A stretch of DNA of 64,000 nt from Stictocephala bisonia (GCA_035578905.1 JAQJVL010000514.1:482501-546500), one strand, 5' to 3'. Counted from the first letter of the stretch, positions 1 through 14,195 are shown. Program-made: numbers and translations. The notes: generated by a model not told the origin, from the sequence alone.

Positions 1-757
1 ACGTTTTTTTTAAATAAGTTTTTTATTCCACTATCTCTTGGTAACCGTACAGGTTTATAAATAAGACCCCTACATGCAAGCCATTACCATTTTCGCAATG
101 GTTTGGAACTAAGTACGATTTTTTGAAAATTTGTCACTGGAGTTTAACTCAGTTTGCAGATCGAATTTCTGTTTCTTATATTCTGGTCAGTCTCACCATT
201 TTATTTTGATAAATGTTTGAATATTCTGTAAAAGACAAGTTGTGCGATAGAAATTTTTGGTCTGCAATAGACTCACAAGGATATATTTATACGTGAAGAG
301 TGATTTTGAAAATAAATTACTTCCATTTGAGTTTCTACGTCATAATTTTATTATTGATTTTGCATTTTAAATAGTTGTTCTCACTGTTCAGTTTATGAAG
401 AAATGTGCTGAACAATATTTTATATTTATTCGTCTGAGGTGGGTTGCCTCTGTATGTGTGTTATTTGTGAGTTTAAACTTGAACTCATCATACATAAAAT
501 TAAATATTAAATATCGGTGTCTAATCCAATATTCATGATTTTTTCAACTACCCAGCACCATAACCCCACGAACACGAGCTTATAGAAATTTTCCAGTGGA
601 AATTTCAATTAAAAAAATATAAAAAAATAAATAAAAACCTTTTTTAAAAAAATCTATGTATATAATAATAATATTACGTAGTTTTCCCTCCTAAATACTA
701 ATGTGATATCCGTTTCTTTTTACGACAAATAAAAATGTAAATATAAAATATAACAGA
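1..757. other. AT-rich non-coding sequence
   Basis: No coding region, RNA gene or repeat is recognisable. If the NOS1AP exon at 14196-14303 is real, this stretch lies downstream of it on the minus strand and is probably first-intron sequence. Confidence 0.5.
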
Positions 758-912
758 TTAGGTTAGGTTAAGTTATATTATGTTAGATTAAGTAAACTTG
801 GGTTATGTTCTGTAATGTTTAAGTTAGGTTATATTATATTAGGTTAGGTAAAGTTGGGTTATGTTATGTTGGGTTAAATACAGTTGGGCTATGTCAGTTA
901 AAGTTAAGTTAA
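758..912 (+). repeat. Degenerate TTAGG-like tract
   Basis: The stretch consists of imperfect repeats of GGTTA-type words (TTAGGTTAGG, TTAAGTTA, TTGGGTTATG). TTAGG is the usual insect telomere repeat, so this resembles a decayed interstitial telomeric tract. The units are too mixed for it to be an active telomere. Confidence 0.5.
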
Positions 913-1989
913 ATATTAGGTTGCCAATTTGATTTAACGGTCAACTTAAAACCCTAAGACGCTTTTTTTAATATATCAGTAACTATTTGTCTCATGAAGA
1001 AGTAGATTTTTTATGCAAATATTTTTTACAGATTTTAGCTAGTTCATGAGGTTAATATTGACTAGTTAAAAATCATCAAAATTGGGGGCCCTTCATTCCA
1101 TACTTTTTCAGATATATTAATGATGTGAATATATCTAACGAATCTTAAAAGGCGGAAACAATTAACTATCTGTCTGTTGTAAGATATAAATAAGACCTCA
1201 AAAATGGATTATGTGTTGCTGTTGATGGGTGGGGGGAACTGAATATAACTTAAATTGGGTTCCTAGCCAACAAATTGTATCCCCAACCAATACCCACTGG
1301 GGGACGCCTGGGTTTATCACGTTGCTTGGCCTCTCTACCTACATCGTGGACAGAAAGAATATCTAACAGCGTGTATTTTTTATATAGGCCTACTAAACAT
1401 ATAAATATTTAGTTGAGGATACCTAATTGTTAATAATAATCAAATGTTTGCCAAAAGTAAGTCCGTTCAATGTCTTTAATATTATCATTATAGTATTTTA
1501 ATAACTATACTAATTCAACTAATTCAAGTTCAAACTATGAATCACATAGTTGATTATTGCTCATTGTGTTCTTTTCAGGGGAGATTAGCTAGACGTCATT
1601 CAATCGGAGAAGCAAGTGTCAGTAGTTACGAAACCTGGATATTTTACTGTGACGGGAGATCGATATTTTAACACTAACACAGGTACTTTGTATTGTAGAT
1701 TTTATTTCTTTATACATTGTTATTGTTCTGTTATTTTAACTGGCTTTAGAAGTCACACTATACATGGATCCTATATATTATATGAATAATACAATTGCAG
1801 CCTACACCTTATTTCAAATTTTTAATTTATTGTGATAAATTTGACAGCCTACGCAATCCCCATACAAAGTTTTTAATTTTGTAGATACAATTCTATGTTT
1901 TTTTTATTTGGTCTTGGTATGTAGATAGTGTGATGAAAAAAGATTCCTGACTGTTATTTTTCTGATGTTATACCTAATTTAACAAAAAA
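913..1989. other. AT-rich non-coding sequence
   Basis: No gene or clear repeat is seen. One exact TAGGCCTA octamer lies at 1385-1392. Confidence 0.5.
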
Positions 1990-2112
1990 NNNNNNNNNNN
2001 NNNNNNNNNNNNNNNNNNNNNNNNNNNNNNNNNNNNNNNNNNNNNNNNNNNNNNNNNNNNNNNNNNNNNNNNNNNNNNNNNNNNNNNNNNNNNNNNNNNN
2101 NNNNNNNNNNNN
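1990..2112. other. Assembly gap (123 N)
   Basis: A run of 123 undetermined bases. Any reading frame across it is meaningless. Confidence 1.
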
Positions 2113-3294
2113 AAGAACATTAACATTAGATTAACATAAGTACACATTTTTTTTTTAACTGCTAATAAATAGAGGAAACTACCAACTGGCATTACCGAGG
2201 TGACACGAGCTTTGGGACTGGAGAGTTGGCACGCGAAGCGTGCACAGGTGTCCCCTCGTGTGATTTTAACACTGGTGTGGTAATATGATGAATTAAGTTT
2301 GTTAATCTTTTAAAACGATTTCGCTGAGTCGTTTGCTTATAAATGATCATTAACTATCAATTACTAAAAATATTTAATAATTATTATTATTTTATAAAAA
2401 TAAACTACTAGCAATAGTGTAGGACTTTTGTATTTTTAAATATCCATCCATAGGAATCACCATATGGATCCTCTTACGGTTTACACAGCTATATTCCGTG
2501 AAGGCCAATTGAACTTTTTTTGTAAAAATGATTATGTTTTGTACAGAATGCATTCAATTTAACATAATTTCTCTCAAAAGTAGGTTAATTAATACGAGAT
2601 TATCTAAAATGGATTGCTCGCCCGTGCGTGTTATGGGTTTAAATTGCTTAGCACAATTCGATAATATTTCGACCGATTACACACTACCCCATAAACATTA
2701 AGACTAAAACGTTAAATTTAAAACATTAAAATACTCGTCGAATTTTGTATGTTTAAAGCTCGATATTTCATAACTAAATTTAATAAATAAATAAAAATTC
2801 GCTGGATATCTGTTAGTTCTCCACCCTTTTTCTAAATGCTAATTTTAATCTACGGTTATGTTCGAATAAATTAATTTAATTTATATAGATTAAATATTTC
2901 CATGAGATAAAATTATATCATACATAAAACAATTACAAACTATTTAATTTACTGATCGTATTGTTCATGGAAAATGCATTTAGTAAAATTAATTAAATCG
3001 TACCTATTAAACCATATACAATTGCAAAAACAGGATAGGCCTACTGTTCCAGGAATAGGTGTCGAATAATACATAATGTGAACTTATTTTATGAGGATAC
3101 TGAAATAAAATGTATACCATCGATTATTCAACTTATAGTTTGTAAATTCCGAGATGGAAATTATATATGTACTAACCTGTAGGCTATTTAATAAGGGTTC
3201 GATTTTTGTCACACCTAAAACTCAACCTACCACCAGCACATTTAAAATATTAAAAATTAAACACATCTCTATTCAACACGACAATAATATACGC
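2113..3294. other. AT-rich non-coding sequence
   Basis: No gene is recognised. A short perfect hairpin (GCACGC, loop GAA, GCGTGC) lies near 2230-2245 in a small GC-richer patch. Confidence 0.5.
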
Positions 3295-4075
3295 GGTAAT
3301 TATGCACTTTCTTGCCACCTCTGAAAATACGATTTCATGTTAATAAAGTGGTGAAAAATGAGTTTATATCTCTTGAGGAGTTTGATTTCATCCGCGGAAA
3401 ACTCGTTTTTTCCGAAAAAACGAAAAACTAGATTTTTATCTAATAATGAAAAAACCAACTTTAATAAAATCGTTATTTTTCGACAAATTTTTTTTCATTT
3501 CTCATGTTTTTTTATGCTGAACACAAATATATAACTAGTTTTGTAGTAAAATTATTTTTTCAGCTTGAAAAATACATTTTTTGCTGACATAACCTAACTT
3601 ATCCTAACTGTCTATTTTCTCAACAACAATTCGTAATTTGCGTTAAATTCGGGCGTTTGGCCTCCGTGACGGCCTGCCGGCCGTCACTCCGGCAGGAATA
3701 TAGGTGAATTCGGTTTTTGTAATTAATAGTTGTTGTATATAATGATCGCGTAATGGCCGCTAATCGCGATCCGCCGCGACAGTAGTTTTTCCGTTATTTC
3801 TCGAGAAATATTTGTAATAGACCAAAATAGTTTTCAAATTTGTATTCAACGCAAAAAACACATCAAAATAAAAAAGATGATTAAAATACCATTTAAATTA
3901 ACGGAAATATGACAAAAATACTAAAAGTTGTGACATCGGTTTTTTCGAATTTTTCGGTAAAATACGTTATTTCCGCAGAATAAAAAGCATATCTCGTGAA
4001 AATACAGCCAATTCTAGACCCATTTCAAGCAAAATGTTCCAAATTTGTTTTGTGGCAAGAAAGTGCATAATTACC
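3295..4075. mobile_element. Non-autonomous DNA transposon with 24-bp TIRs
   Basis: The 24 bases at 3295-3318 (starting GGTAATTATGCACTT) are the exact reverse complement of 4052-4075. The flanks ATATACGC on the left and TTATACGC on the right agree at 7 of 8 positions, like an aged 8-bp target duplication as made by hAT or P elements. The 781-bp interior has no transposase. It holds a GC-rich self-complementary patch near 3660-3700 and many A/T runs. The superfamily is uncertain. Confidence 0.75.
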
Positions 4076-6006
4076 TTATACGCAAATAAAGTTATTAAAA
4101 TAAATTATTATGCCTATTGTACACGATAATACATTATGAAAACAACTAAATAATGTGTAGGCCTACGCGCATTTAAGAGGTTATGGTTTTACTTCTATTC
4201 GGAGCTGGTTGAATTTTGAGGTTAGGTAAGTTTCTAATTGAAAGCCATTCGGTTGCGTCGCCAACACATAGAGTAAAAATTAATACTGTTATCATATTAG
4301 TGGAGATTTTACACTAATTACTTTGGCACAGTACGATATCAACTGAAACAACTATTACAATTTCATTATAGTTAATTTTGTTACAATGTTCCTCCTACTT
4401 TTCCTCTTAAGTATTTCATATTTGTATAAATTTATAATTCAAAATGTATAGCTGTCAAATATACAAAATTATGTTGGAAAGTTCAAATTCTAACTGAATA
4501 TGAATGTACTGTACTCCTTTTATGAGAACACGAATTCTAAAACATACTTTTCATATGAATTTTATCCCAACAATCCATCTTCTTTACATTAAAACAAGAA
4601 TAGAGTATCCACTTTTCCCATGACCACATCTTATGGTGATGAATTTTATACATTTTATTACGACTACTTAAGATGTTATAAGTAAGGCTAAATTATGAAA
4701 TCTGAAAATTAATTTAGGTTAGTAACAATTTTGATTGTTTACTGAAGTAATGGAAGTACAACGAATCATTTCTCGTGATAATTAAAAACGAAAATTTACG
4801 TCATCTCACCTAATACAGAGCAAATGAAATAAATTTTGTGTCGGAATAAACTATTTCTCAAGTTAACAGTTTCCAATGTCTCAACAGTATTTATATCGCC
4901 GGGGTTTTGTTGTAAGTAATGAAGTCAGTGAAATGCTGAGGAAATGGTGAAGTGTTATGGATGGGCCGGTAACCTGTTTGAGGAGAAGCAGATGTGCCCC
5001 CCCCCCCCACTCACACGGTCACGTGACCCTGGCCATGATTGGGATGCAGACAGCGGCAGGTGAGGCTGTCAGCCTTGGACACAGGCCGGCGCCTCTCTTG
5101 TCTACAGGAAACGTACTGTCAGAGGCGGCATGACAACATGGTCCCCGGTGGCATAGTGATTACTGATTGAACAGGAAACTGGATATGTGTGATGATGGGC
5201 GCGATAATATGGCAATGACCCAAAACAGTTAAAATGCTGTGACGAATGACGTGACGATATTACCCAGCCGTAACCATAGCAACGCCTTGCATGGCTGTGA
5301 CATTTTTTCAGTTCGTAATCTGCACATTTCTGACATCTACGAAAACGAGAATTTAGGCGCAAGTAAACGTTCTTTAACTTTTTTTAGCTTCACTCAAACG
5401 ACACTAAGCGTACTTATTTGAAGTATAGAGAATAGTATGCCTATACTAGATGCTTGCGTTTTATTTTTAAATTAATTTTTCTTGACTGAATAACCGGTAG
5501 CAATTCAAAACGTGGCCACGCTTACTGCAAAAGTACATTTCAAAGTCTTACACAGATTCAGTACATATTGTAAATTACAATGGGTGATGTTCAGCTAAAA
5601 CGCACCGCTTGAAATGAAAGTCAAAGAAGCAGATCCTTTTCAGAAAGGTTAATTTTTCTACACAATGCATTCGCAGCCTCATCTGATGTTTTTAGAACTT
5701 GACAAACCGTCCATGGCACAATGAGCGTTGACGGCCAAACACACGTAGGACGCTCAAAGGAATCTCCGTCGTTTCTCTGACTACAAATTCATTAAAACAA
5801 TCATTTATAATTTTAAACCTCTTTGGCGCATTAACTGACATATTAAATGTCCAACAACTGACGTATTTAAAAACATCGTAATTTAGAAAGTTCTGTTGTT
5901 TTCTAAAATATTTTTAAATCTCGTTTGGGACTCGATCACTGAGAACTAACTGTATGATCAAATGTGTATAAAAATGGCAATAGATTCATTACTCTCAAGC
6001 CAGAGA
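4076..6006. other. AT-rich non-coding sequence with a GC-richer island
   Basis: No gene is supported. A GC-richer island at about 4970-5300 includes a C13 homopolymer. I checked it for NOS1AP exons and found none. The rest is AT-rich. Confidence 0.45.
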
Positions 6007-6318
6007 GAACTAAAAAATAAAGATGTTGCCAAAGAGAACCACGTATTGTTATCACTGATGAGAAAGCCTTAGAAGTATAAAATAAATTGTTCCTGTTTTT
6101 TTTTCAAACATATTATTTGATTAGTTTGACCTTTTGCTTGGTCCTTTTCTCGTGCATTAACGGAACTAAAAAATAAAAACGTTGCCAAAGGGAACCATAT
6201 ATTGATATCACTGATGATAAAGTCTTAGAAGTATAAAATAAATTGTTTCTACTTTTTTTTCAAACATATTATTTTATTAGTTTGATCTTTTGCTTGGTCC
6301 TTTTCTCGTGTATTAACG
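6007..6318 (+). repeat. Tandem duplication, 156-bp unit x2
   Basis: Copy one (6007-6162) and copy two (6163-6318) share most bases, including the words CTTTTGCTTGGTCCTTTTCT and AAGTATAAAATAAATTGTT. They have the same length and scattered substitutions, so this is a moderately old local duplication. It is not coding. Confidence 0.85.
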
Positions 6319-8849
6319 AAAAAAAACCAATGTTTACATGTTATAATCGTAATTGCAAATGCTTACTGTAGTAGGCAAAGCTGAGTTGTTCACTTGAGCC
6401 TACAGCCACTTGAACATAGGCTACGGACAGTATTTATAAGAAAATGGTCTATAACAAATTAAATATTAATAAAGATAAAAAATAATTTCTAAATTAATGA
6501 AGTGGTAGACAAAACATTTAGTAGAAAATATAATGAAATGTAGCAAGCTCTTTTAGAAATGTTCGTGCTGTTAGAGTTGGCTATACAAACTTGATTATTG
6601 TTAATAAACGATAATTGTATGACGTATTTATAAACCATTACAAACCAATTTAATTACAAGCCAAATTTTATTACCTGCCTCCCATGATGTTCAAATAAAT
6701 CGCATTTGCACGCAACTTTTGTTTGCTTTTTGTAGCTGACACTGGTTAATCACTTAGGCCTACATTGTCAACAATAACATGTTTAGTTAAACAGGTGATT
6801 TAAGAGAGTGGAATAATATGGTAGATACAAAATCAAGCAAAACGTTGTCCTGTCTCGCGTAGTTCAAACTAACTAAAGATAACTGTAATATAATTATTAT
6901 TTATATCACAACATAAAAATTACTTTAATAATTAATTAAGATTCTACAGCAGTTAACAGCACCAAAATTTCGAGATTTTCTATAAAATTTAGGGCCGGAA
7001 ACCGGGACGCCCTTCCGGCCGCCCCTCCTTCACATGTAGGCTATATGCTGTGTTAATTTGTATGAGTTATTAATCATTTCGTCTTGTTATACAGAAACGA
7101 TCACATAACCTCTACAGCCAGTTCAACAATAACTAGTAGGTGTAGTGGTAGTGGGGAGCATAAAAAACACTCACAGCAAACAGCAGTGAGCATAAATTAA
7201 AAGTCCTTTTTGTAGAATTTCAAAATATTTCACAGCACACGTCGAAAACGGAAACTACAATCGGTTAATCCACGCAGATTTAACCAGAAGCGATTAAAAT
7301 TAACCGAACCCGGTCTATGCGAACCAACGAATACACGGACTTTTTATTTTATTCTTCCAACGGTCATACAAACCAATACATTCTTAACCGTCAAAAACAA
7401 ATTTGCATAATTTTCACATGTCCCAACGCCCTAGATCTCGATTTTTGATGTGGATCTGAAACCTTTTTGAAAGGTAGACACCATTTTCGACACTAAATTA
7501 TCGATTACGATAAATACATTCAAATTTTTAAAATATTATTTTAGTTATTAAAATTATTTTTGTTTTTATTGTTTTAGAAGAAAATAATAAAAGTTGAGGG
7601 CGTTTTTAGGCAACTGAACTACTTAAGTAAATGTTATTATAAGACAATCTGCGTGAAAAAAGCATTACATTACTTGACAAAAGTAACTTCTTTCGTTCAC
7701 GCGTAATACAGGAATACTGGAGTAGTAAAAAATGCTGATTTCGTCAGATTATTTACTACACGACGTCCGCTGATATAAATAATAAAGTTTTTACGACATT
7801 AAACTCATGTTCAATCAAAATGAACAGCGGTGAACCATTGGACTATTCAATGGTTGTTAAATCAAACAATTTTTAGCCGTGAATAGCTACTGATTTGATT
7901 TTATCTTTAATAAGTGCTGTCGTTTATTTTACTATCGAGATATGTTTTTATACTCGCTAATCGTCATGAAATAGGCAAATATGTATTTAGAATGAGCGTT
8001 TATGTGGCTATCGAATTTGATGGTTGTGTTTGGCCGAGAACAGTGTTGCTACAAACTATGGACAGCTATTCCTAAGAAAATGTCATTATAGATATTCCGC
8101 TTAGAAAACGTGCTACTGGTGCGAGTGAGATGAAATGAGTGGTGGAAGTGAGAAAGAAGACTACTCTTCTCACACTGGGTAGTTCTATTTAATAAGTGTC
8201 GTGGCAACCACGATAACGAGAGGACGCGTGCTGGCGGCACAAAAGCTAGCCCCGCCAATTAAACAATTCTCAACAGTGACCATTGGTTGATTTGATTAAA
8301 ACCAATGAATCGAGAGCGTAGAACAATGAAATTTAATGATTGTTTAGTACTATAACAATTAATAATAGAAATGACACAATGGATAATAATACAAACAAAA
8401 AACATCAATTAAACAAACGTGCAGATTGGCCTACATTACAGGTCATTCGGTTTTTTTCAACTAAAAAGTTTGCATTAGTTGAACATTTGAAAGCGGAAGT
8501 TAGTCACATTCGTGAAGTAAGGCAGCTCAGCGGTGGAAAGATTCCCCTCTGCTGCTAGAACCCTACATGTACTAAATATAACACGCATGTCACTTACTAT
8601 CCGGCCCAATGACAAATGAACGATGATTATCAACTGATCTCTATCAACATTTAATATAACTCTGATTGGTACCGAACATATTAACTAGTGAACCAACTGC
8701 CTATAGACCAATTTATGTATCTTATTAGTGCTAATCAGCCATTTGATCTTGAGAATCCTGCGCTTGTGATTCCTAACGTACTCTCTCATATAATTTCTTT
8801 CAAGCACAGCAACTCTGCCGCCAATCCAGTCTGTAATAATCCAGTTCAT
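6319..8849. other. AT-rich non-coding sequence
   Basis: No gene is recognised. A GC-rich hairpin-capable patch (GGCCGGAA paired with TTCCGGCC) lies near 6993-7020. Short frames at 8049-8900 have no protein-like composition. Confidence 0.45.
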
Positions 8850-10193
8850 AAATCATTTTTTCTTTCTCCCACATGCGTTAGCATTGAGAAAGTATTATGA
8901 TCGTCCAAAAAATGTTTTTACAAGTTGGTATAAAAATCCGTTTAAGATCCCTTAAACCCAAAAAATTGTTTTTTTTTTTTTTAAACAAATTTTGGTGTCT
9001 GTCCGTATATGTGCAGTTCGCTAGAGACCAAACGGATGAATAAATTGTTATGAAATTTGGTATGTAGGTGTATTTAGCCAATATATCCAGACCATTTTTT
9101 CGATGTTTTTAAAATTTTAAATTTTTTTATAGCCAAAAAACCATGGAATTTCTCAAAAACTGTTCTAACGATTTTGTTTAAATTTGAATTCAATTTAAAC
9201 TATTTTAGTAAAAACCGCATGTCTGTAACTTGACTAGTTTTTTACTTATGGCAAAAAAACACATTTGGGAATCAAACTGGTAATTTTTAAAGTTTTGATT
9301 TTTTTAGTGTTTAATATGGGGGAAAGTTTGTGCCAATTCTTTGGAACCATTTTTTCCCTACAACATACGTAAAACTCCTGAGTTATTGAGCAGTAGCTGT
9401 TCCCAGGTGGCACTCACTGTCCGTCCAGTAGGGCTGTCTACTGTTTTAATTTAGCCCATTGTTTAGTGGGCCACCATTGTCTGTGGCGCTCAGGGAATTA
9501 TAAAGAGTGATATTCCATGTACCCACTCACTCGGCGAACAATTACCTCGAGTTGACTAGGTGGAAGCGTTATTCCCTCTGCAAACCTGACCTAGCCTAAA
9601 ACAACAAACCTTCTCAAACAATTCCTACAAACTCATCTAGTTTAATGGGCGAACATGTTTATAAAGGCAATATAGCTTATGCAGTGAGTAGGGTAAGTAA
9701 ATGTAGACTTTTTTGTAGTGACTACATTGGGTACTTCAGCACAGTACTCAGCAATGACGCGTGATTTTATATAATATTCGGACATGGAGGGAACAATAGC
9801 CTACTTCTTGTCAGTGAATATCATAAGTTGATTCAGTTAATTTAAATAACGGTCTTGCGGAGCGCCGTGATACGTATAGACGGAGTAACGCAACAGGTAT
9901 GTGATGGGTATATTGCCTGCTCACGCGCCCTTTTTTTAAGGTCACCAATATATACTTTACATATAAACTACATATGCAAAGTTTTCCTTTTCAGTAACGT
10001 ACCTGCATATGAAATCTTATTACGATCGGTCTACGCATTCATGTGTTAGCGTGAAACAAACAAAAATTGGAATAAAAGATTACCAGTTGGGTTAATACGG
10101 ATCTCACTTCACCAGTCAGTAAATAAATGGCACCAACTGTCCCCCTTATTAAACATTAAACGATTAAAACGGAAAATTAGCAGTTAGATTCCC

Positions 10194-10225
<32 letters not shown>

Positions 10226-10612
10226 CTACAACTCTAAAACTAGTCAAGTTAGAGACATGCAGTTTTTATTAAAACATTTTAAATTCTATTTCACATATTA
10301 CCTGAAAATTTAATCAAAATCTTTTTAGAGCAATTTTTGAGAGAATTATATTTTGTACGTTTTATGCCTAAAAATTAAAATTTCAAAAAAGTGAAAAAAA
10401 TAGACTGGAGATATTGGCTAAATACATCTACATTCCATAAAAATTGATCCATCCGTTGTCTCCAGTGAACACTCATTATACACAGACATAAATCAACTTT
10501 TTTTCGAAAAACCACTTTTCTGGGTTTAGGGACCCTAAAATGGATTTTTAGACCAACTTATAAAAATATACTTTCTTTACGCTGACGCATATGGGAGAAA
10601 GTAAAAATGTAC
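8850..10612. mobile_element. Foldback-like element with ~490-bp inverted arms
   Basis: The left arm (about 8850-9345) and the reverse complement of the right arm (about 10115-10612) run in parallel, with shared words such as TATTTAGCCAATAT, AACTTGACTAGTTTT, TTTGGTATGTAGGTGTATTT versus its counterpart, and CTTTCTCCCA at the outer ends. The arms have diverged. The central ~770 bp, which has higher GC, encodes no transposase. This is the architecture of foldback elements or of two inverted copies of one repeat. The outer limits are approximate. Confidence 0.65.
10199..10225 (+). repeat. Poly(T) tract
   Basis: An uninterrupted T run inside the right arm of the foldback-like element. The left arm has a shorter T run at another place. 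Confidence 0.9.
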
Positions 10613-12511
10613 ACACTTAGGCCTAACGTAAGGTAAATAACCCTACATTTGTGACTAAAAAGCATGCAAATGATTTGAACATGAAAATAGTAAATGAATA
10701 TAAATGAAACTGGTCCGATTCCAGATAAATGTTGCATGTAAAAACAACGATAACGCAAATAAATATTGTTTGTAATGTAATTTAACATTTCAATATCGCT
10801 GATATTGCTTATTCGTGTTGATGCATTCTAAAAATAGCCTAATAAATTTATTGGATAGGCTATCATGTAATTTTATATAAATCCTGAACATAGGTAATGC
10901 TATTATTATTTAATTTAGATATTAGAGTAATCATTAATTCTATCTATTTATTCGTGTTACAAAATATTACTCATATTACAAAGCAGTATCACAATATAGT
11001 AAACAGGCTTAAACTCGTACACAATCACTATGTACGAACTATGAGAAAAATTAAAGTTTAATTATTAATATTATGACTTTGCAACTACAGTATCTCAATA
11101 ACAGGTTATAGAAATGTATATTAATATAAACTACAGCAATGAAAATTAGTTGTATAATAACATAAATACAATTATAATGTAATGAACAATCTGTTATGTT
11201 TAAAAAGTGAATATTCAAAGTAGAATGAATATTCTACTTTCTCGCTGGGTCTAGTTTGAATGAAAGTTTAAAAATATTTATTTTAGTTTTTACGAATTGG
11301 GGCTTGTAAATAATAGTTGAACAAATAAATATAAATATTCGATTCGGCGCCACTTGGCGAGTTTTAAAAACGTGTTATCTAATTACTCACATGTCTAACA
11401 GTAATTGGCATTTATTTGTGAATGTTAAGTCTAGTGACGGAACTGAAAAGTCTAAATATTACATTAATTATAAAAAAATATGGGTTTCTTTTTAAATTCC
11501 TCAATATTTGAAATATGATACACTGTTGGCCATTCGGCGGGAAAGAGTGGTGTAAAATACTGTATGGCTGTAAAATTTGTGTATAATACGAGTAAATAGT
11601 AATCTTGAGTGAAAATGTATAGGACGGTCACTGCCAGGTGTGTTCCGCGTTCCAACACAGTTTCAACTCGACAGTAAAATTGATAAAATTATAAACCTCT
11701 TTGGCAAGTTTTCTTATTGGAAAACAAGTCTACTTAGTCTAATTTTGTTCATCGTTTCCCTTTTTTCTATAAAATATAAAGGATGTGAAAGTAAATTATC
11801 AATAAACTGAGATTACTATTCGTCTCAAGCAGCTGAGGCAAATAAATACAAAATAAAAAGAGCTCTGTGCAAGGTACATGTTATCAAGAATGATTTATTG
11901 TCGTAAAAATATTTACATAGCATGGACAATCGTCAAACTATTAGGAGTATAACAATGCTGTGAATGTGATAGAATAAACTACTTTCTATAACTAAACACT
12001 TTTTATGGAAATTTGTTGAAAATGCTTAATAATTCTAGTTGTAACATAAATAGAGTTTCTTTACATACGATTTTATTAAATAGCTACTTTCATAATTTAC
12101 AAATTCAATTTCTAAATAAGTGCTAATTTCTGAATTCTGAGTGTTAATACAAATTATAATGATTTATTTTTTTAAGAATGGCACACAACAACGAATGTCG
12201 TCTAAACGTGTAATAAATATTCTAGTGTAGAAACTCCATAACAACAGCTGGCAATTAACTAAAGATCCACTAAACAAACAAATTGAATATGAAATTACTT
12301 TATATCAAAAACCATGTTTTTATTGAGTGTAAAAGACGACACTCAATATTGAGGTGTTTGTAGACCTTCATGCATGTTTGTTTTAGTTTTGCTTTTTGTT
12401 CTATTTAATTACCGGCATAAGTTACTTATTTTCAGTTTTATTACTTTTCCTTTCGATCTAGAATGCACATTTATCTCAACTATGTTCTTAGTACAACTAA
12501 TTACAAAACTA

Positions 12512-12512
<1 letters not shown>
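10613..12512. other. AT-rich non-coding sequence
   Basis: Nothing recognisable. A TAGGCCTA octamer lies at 10618-10625. Confidence 0.5.

Positions 12513-12558
<46 letters not shown>
12513..12558. repeat. (TA)n microsatellite
   Basis: About 23 uninterrupted TA dinucleotides. Confidence 0.97.
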
Positions 12559-12561
<3 letters not shown>

Positions 12562-14195
12562 TTTTCTTTTACTAGATATTAACACCAATGTTGAGATATA
12601 ATGTAGGCTACGTTCTTTTCTTGAGATGAGCAAATTTATTTACTGTGTGGAGTGTTCTACTGTATGCTGTATTCAATGTAACATTGAACCTTCAATAATA
12701 TTATTAGCAATCTATTTCAATAGGTCATATCGTTTAATGACTCGTAGGCTTATGTGTATTGAACTATGTATTCATTAATTTCTCAGTTGAAAACTTCTTA
12801 CATGCCCTGAAAATGTAGAAAATAAAATAGCCTACTTTGTAACTGTGCATAGCTATTTATTTTTGATGTATTATGTAGATTATCTTGAGCTCGACTTATT
12901 CAGAATTAGTTAAGCACTTTTTAACAACGGTATCTTGTTTGACATCAAAATCTCCGAACGCTATTCTAAGTAGCCATCTTGAAAAGCCTATCACAAAACC
13001 GATTGGAATTGAACATGTGCAGTTCATAAATAATAAATGATGCAAGCCACTACATCACAAAGCCCCTTAAATAAACATTTTACTTGAGTTGTGTTGTGAC
13101 TTGTGAGCAAATTTAGATTTTGTCATTTTATTCTCGTTTTCTCCTTTACAAGTTTATAGCGTATAGCTTGTAAAGACTATGTTTGTTAAAAAAAGTTTAA
13201 AATTCACGTTGCCATAAACAAATTCATTTGAGGATTTTGTTATAGGCCTAATCAAATTTAATGACTGACGAATGAAATATGGCATAGATACATATAATCT
13301 TATGATCTTCAATTAATTAGCAACATCAGCTGAAAAATAGCTTCACAAAACAAAACCAGACCGTAGCCTATGATTCCCCACCACGATCACCCAAGTGACG
13401 ACTGCAGTCGAAGAAGAGCTAAATGTTGGAAGTTTAGAACTGAATTGCATGATACATGCTTCATTGCCTGGAGCTTTCTTGATGTCCTTGAGCGGCCCTA
13501 TTCCAACAGACCGGTTCAAGAGCCGAGTGGCCTTTTATCTCTTCCATTTATACCTTCCGTCCTGTCACAGGCTCATCGCTGTTCAGTTTCGTAATAAACA
13601 GTCATATATATGCAACTTGTGACTCATTACACGTTTATTAGACAGTCGGGAAAAGTATCATTCTTGATTGTTTCAACATAATTTAAATAAAATTATCTAC
13701 ATTTGCCCAAACGTGTAAAACTATTCAAACTTCTATAGGCCAAAAATTCCACCCAAAGTTTTCCACCCCTTTTTTGTCTGTTGAACTAATGAGATTACAT
13801 AGATAAACAAAGCACCTACTAAACATAGAGGTAAACTACTTCTCTACTTGGTCATGAAACATTTGTTGAAAAAAAATAACAGTCAAAGACCACAAATAGT
13901 AAATAATTATTGTTGCTCATATGCTACTTTCGCATTTCAAGTTAGCCTACGTTACTTCAATGAAATCGGAATATATTTTTCAATTGGTAAACTAATCAAA
14001 TATTGTGTGGTACCGACCGAGGAACTTCAAACTAGAAAATATTTTACATAACTTCACAAACAATGAAGACATTCGCTAAAATCGTTGGTATAATTTAGTA
14101 AGTTAACTAAATAACTGATTAATTGCTTAAAGAGCCTACTATACAGCGATAGATTTAAGCAAATCTAAAAACCAATGTAGGCCTAAGAATGTTAC
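12559..14195. other. AT-rich sequence, probable NOS1AP intron 1
   Basis: It lies directly 3' of the NOS1AP exon donor on the minus strand. A GC-richer patch at 13360-13600 is open in several frames but matches nothing I know. No further NOS1AP exon was recognised. Confidence 0.45.

Noticed and set aside
1974..2192. Open frame across the gap
   Set aside because: It consists mostly of undetermined bases.
4970..5362. Possible exon in the GC-richer island
   Set aside because: No frame with splice sites on both sides and no resemblance to NOS1AP or another family.
12374..12633. Open frames through the (TA)n tract
   Set aside because: Isoleucine-tyrosine runs are artefacts of the microsatellite.
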